Shown here in pieces: positions 60,901 through 64,000 of a DNA stretch of 64,000 nucleotides. A program made the position numbers and the translations under genes. Source of the DNA: Pogonophryne albipinna (taxonomy: Eukaryota > Chordata > Actinopteri > Perciformes > Artedidraconidae); contig JAPTMU010000092.1 of NCBI GenBank assembly GCA_028583405.1, forward strand, positions 185,103-249,102, read 5' to 3'. Numbering within the stretch: the first letter of the stretch is position 1; the number at the start of each line of letters is the position of its first letter. The notes under the pieces are model-generated. The model was not told the origin of the DNA. It saw only the letters and a list, made by a program, of their open reading frames with translations, and searched no databases.

Positions 60901-63900
60901 GATCTGAGTACTTCTACTTTTACTCAAGTACCAGATCTGAGTACTTCTACTTTGACTCAAGTACAAGACCTGAGTACTTCTACTTTTACTCAAGAACAAG
61001 ATCTGAGTACTTCTACTTTTACTCAAGTACCAGATCTGAGTACTTCTACTTTGACTCAAGCACAAGATCTGAGTACTTCTACTTTCACTCAAGAACAAGA
61101 CCTGAGTACTTGTACTTTTACTCAAGAACAAGACCTGAGTACTTCTACTTTTACTCAAGAACAAGATCTGAGTACTTCTACTTTTACTCAAGTACCAGAT
61201 CTGAGTACTTCTACTTTGACTCAAGCACAAGATCTGAGTACTTCTACTTTCACTCAAGAACAAGACCTGAGTACTTGTACTTTTACTCAAGAACAAGACC
61301 TGAGTACTTCTACTTTTACTCAAGAACAAGATCTGAGTACTTCTACTTTCACTCAAGAACAAGATCTGAGTACTTCTACTTTTAGTCAAGTACAAGATCT
61401 GAGTACTTCTACTTTCACTCAAGCACAAGATCTGAGTACTTCTACTTTGACTTAAGTACAAGACCTGAGTACTTCTACTTTTACTCAAGAACAAGATCTG
61501 AGTACTTCTACTTTTACTCAAGTACCAGATCTGAGTACTTCTACTTTGACTCAAGCACAAGATCTGAGTACTTCTACTTTTACTCAAGTACAAGACCTGA
61601 GTACTTCTACTTTCACTCAAGAACAAGACCTGAGTACTTCTACTTTTACTCAAGAACAAGATCTGAGTACTTCTACTTTTACTCAAGTACCAGATCTGAG
61701 TACTTACTTACTAAGTACATGGACCTGGAGTGAACTTCTACTTTTACTCAAGAACAAGATCTGAGTACTTCTACTTTTACTCAAGTACCAGATCCTGAGT
61801 ACTTCTACTTTGACTCAAGCAACAAGATCTGAGTACTTCTACTTTCACTCAAGAACAAGACCTGAGTACTTGTACTTTTACTCAAGAACAAGACCTGAGT
61901 ACTTCCTACTTTTACTCAAGAACAAGATCTGAGTACTTCTACTTTCACTCAAGTACCAGATCTGAGTACTTCTACTTTGACTCAAGCACAATATCTGAGT
62001 ACTTCTACTTTTTCACTCAAGAACAAGATCTGAGTACTTCTACTTTCACTCAAGAACAAGATCTGAGTACTTCTACTTTTACTCAAGTACAAGATCTGAG
62101 TACTTCTGCTTTCACTCAAGAACAAGATCTGAGTACTTCTACTTTTACTCAAGTACAAGATCTGAGTACTTCTACTTTACTCAAGAACAAGATCTGAGTA
62201 CTTCTACTTTTCACTCAAGAACAAGATCTGAGTACTTCTACTTTTACTCAAGAACAAGATCTGAGTACTTCTACTTTCACTCAAGAACAAGATCTGAGTA
62301 CTTCTACTTTTACTCAAGTACAAGATCTGAGTACTTCTACTTTCACTCAAGAACAAGATCTGAGTACTTCTACTTTTACTCAAGTACAAGATCTGAGAGT
62401 ACTTCTACTTTTACTCAAGTACAAGATCTGAGTACTTCTACTTTTACTCAAGAACAAGATCTGAGTACTTCTACTTTTACTCAAGAACAAGATCTGAGTA
62501 CTTCTACTTTTACTCAAGAACAAGATCTGAGTACTTCTACTTTTACTCAAGAACAAGATCTGAGTACTTCTACTTTTACTCAAGTACAAGATCTGAGTAC
62601 TTCTACTTTTACTCAAGAACAAGATCTGAGTACTTCTACTTTCACTCAATGAACAAGATCTGAGTACTTCTACTTTTACTCAAGTACAAGATCTGAGTAC
62701 TTCTACTTTTACTCAAGTACAATATCTGAAGTACTTCTACTTTTACTCAAGTACAAGATCTGAGTACTTCTACTTTCACTCAAGAACAAGATCCTGAGTA
62801 CTTCTACTTTTACTCAAGAACAAGATCTGAGTACTTCTACTTTTCACTCAAGAACAAGATCTGAGTACTTCTACTTTCACTCAAGAACAAGATCTGAGTA
62901 CTTCTACTTTTACTCAAGTACAAGATCTGAGTACTTCTACTTTCACTCAAGCACAAGATCTGAGTACTTCTACTTTGACTTAAGTACAAGACCTGAGTAC
63001 TTCTACTTTTACTCAAGAAACAAGATCTGAGTACTTCTACTTTTACTCAAGTACCAGATCTGAGTACTTCTACTTTGACTCAAGCACAAGATCTGAGTAC
63101 TTCTACTTTTACTCAAGTACAAGACCTGAGTACTTCTACTTTTACTCAAGAACAAGATCTGAGTACTTCTACTTTTACTCAAGTACCAGATCTGAGTACT
63201 TCTACTTTGACTCAAGTACAAGACCTGAGTACTTCTACTTTTACTCAAGAACAAGATCTGAGTACTTCTACTTTTACTCAAGTACCAGATCTGAGTACTT
63301 CTACTTTGACTCAAGCACAAGATCTGAGTACTTCTACTTTCACTCAAGAACAAGACCTGAGTACTTGTACTTTTTACTCAAGAACAAGACCTGAGTACTT
63401 CTACTTTTACTCAAGAACAAGATCTGAGTACTTCTACTTTTACTCAAGTACCAGATCTGAGTACTTCTACTTTTGACTCAAGCACAAGATCTGAGTACTT
63501 CTACTTTCACTCAAGAACAAGACCTGAGTACTTGTACTTTTACTCAAGAACAAGACCTGAGTACTTCTACTTTTACTCAAGAACAAGATCTGAGTACTTC
63601 TACTTTCACTCAAGAACAAGATCTGAGTACTTCTACTTTTAGTCAAGTACAAGATCTGAGTACTTCTACTTTTCACTCAAGCACAAGATCTGAGTACTTC
63701 TACTTGACTTAAGTACAAGACCTGAGTACTTCTACTTTTACTCAAGAACAAGATCTGAGTACTTCTACTTTTACTCAAGTACCAGATCTGAGTAACTTCT
63801 ACTTTGACTCAAGCACAAGATCTGAGTACTTCTACTTTTACTCAAGTACAAGACCTGAGTACTTCTACTTTCACTCAAGAACAAGACCTGAGTACTTCTA

Positions 63901-64000
63901 CTTTTACTCAAGAACAAGATCTGAGTACTTCTACTTTTACTCAAGTACCAGATCTGAGTACTTCTACTTTGACTCAAGTACAAGACCTGAGTACTTCTAC
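51967..64000 (+). repeat. 33-bp satellite array, at least 365 copies, with higher-order repeats
   Basis: The unit is ACTCAAGAACAAGATCTGAG followed by TACTTCTACTTTT. Variants are GTACAAG, GCACAAG and GTACCAG for GAACAAG; GACCTG for GATCTG; TTGTAC for TTCTAC; and TTCACTC, TTGACTC or TTAGTC for TTTACTC. Variant order repeats with a period near 759 bp (23 units) in parts. As 33 is a multiple of three and the unit lacks stops in four frames, 11-residue repeat ORFs up to 814 codons arise on both strands (TFTQEQDLSTS, YFYSRTRSEYF, LSKSRSTQILF). None has a non-repeat domain. The array continues past the window end. Confidence 0.98.

Noticed and set aside
57596..61686. Large LSKSRSTQIL, STSTFTQEQDL and SRTRSEYFYF proteins on both strands
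   Set aside because: All arise from one 33-bp unit without stops; overlapping frames on both strands cannot all be real and none has unique sequence.

Overview
This is vertebrate nuclear DNA, almost certainly from a teleost fish. The evidence is two split genes with canonical GT-AG introns, fish-type LINE (L1/Tx1-like and L2-like), hAT-like and retroviral remnants, very long CA microsatellites, and two scaffold gaps of exactly 1000 N. Roughly 60% of the window is tandem repeat, and most of the long open frames are repeats whose unit length is a multiple of three.

Two real protein-coding genes can be read, both on the minus strand. (1) A two-exon C1orf115/RDD1-like gene: exon 1 at 8668-8883 and exon 2 at 3851-3982 give 115 residues. 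Its 4.7-kb intron carries a hAT-like element that contains about 49 copies of a 44-bp minisatellite. (2) sh3yl1, which encodes a SYLF-domain plus SH3-domain phosphoinositide-binding adaptor. Nine coding exons run from 46192 down to 34556, all in compatible phase, giving 444 residues. Only the first exon, which supplies the A of the start ATG, is not identified. Its linker exon has grown into a Tyr/Gln/Gly/Pro octapeptide repeat, and nearly every larger intron carries its own minisatellite.

Layout: 1-3650, an inverted-repeat element and small repeats. 3851-8883, the C1orf115-like gene. 9270-25124, a 15.9-kb array of a 23-bp unit. 25637-26081, a 16-bp minisatellite. 26644-27643, gap. 27644-28080, 5' part of an L1/Tx1-like LINE. 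28414-29100, decayed retroviral pol and a possible LTR. 29106-29890, a 49-bp array with a palindrome in each unit. 29970-31338, a 12-bp-type minisatellite that switches strand twice. 31440-33000, an L2-like LINE that has lost its reverse-transcriptase half. 34556-46192, sh3yl1 with transposons and minisatellites in its introns. 47100-50966, a GGTTCTGCTGGTGTT-type minisatellite that contains a stray 48-bp copy of sh3yl1 exon 2. 50967-51966, gap. 51967-64000, a 33-bp array with about 759-bp higher-order periodicity.

I found no CRISPR array, operon or defence system. The novelty here is in repeat structure and gene architecture: the strand-switching minisatellite, the captured exon fragment, the octapeptide expansion in SH3YL1, a 312-bp GT tract against a splice acceptor, and the higher-order organisation of the 33-bp satellite. 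Homology calls are made from memory of the families, without a database search.
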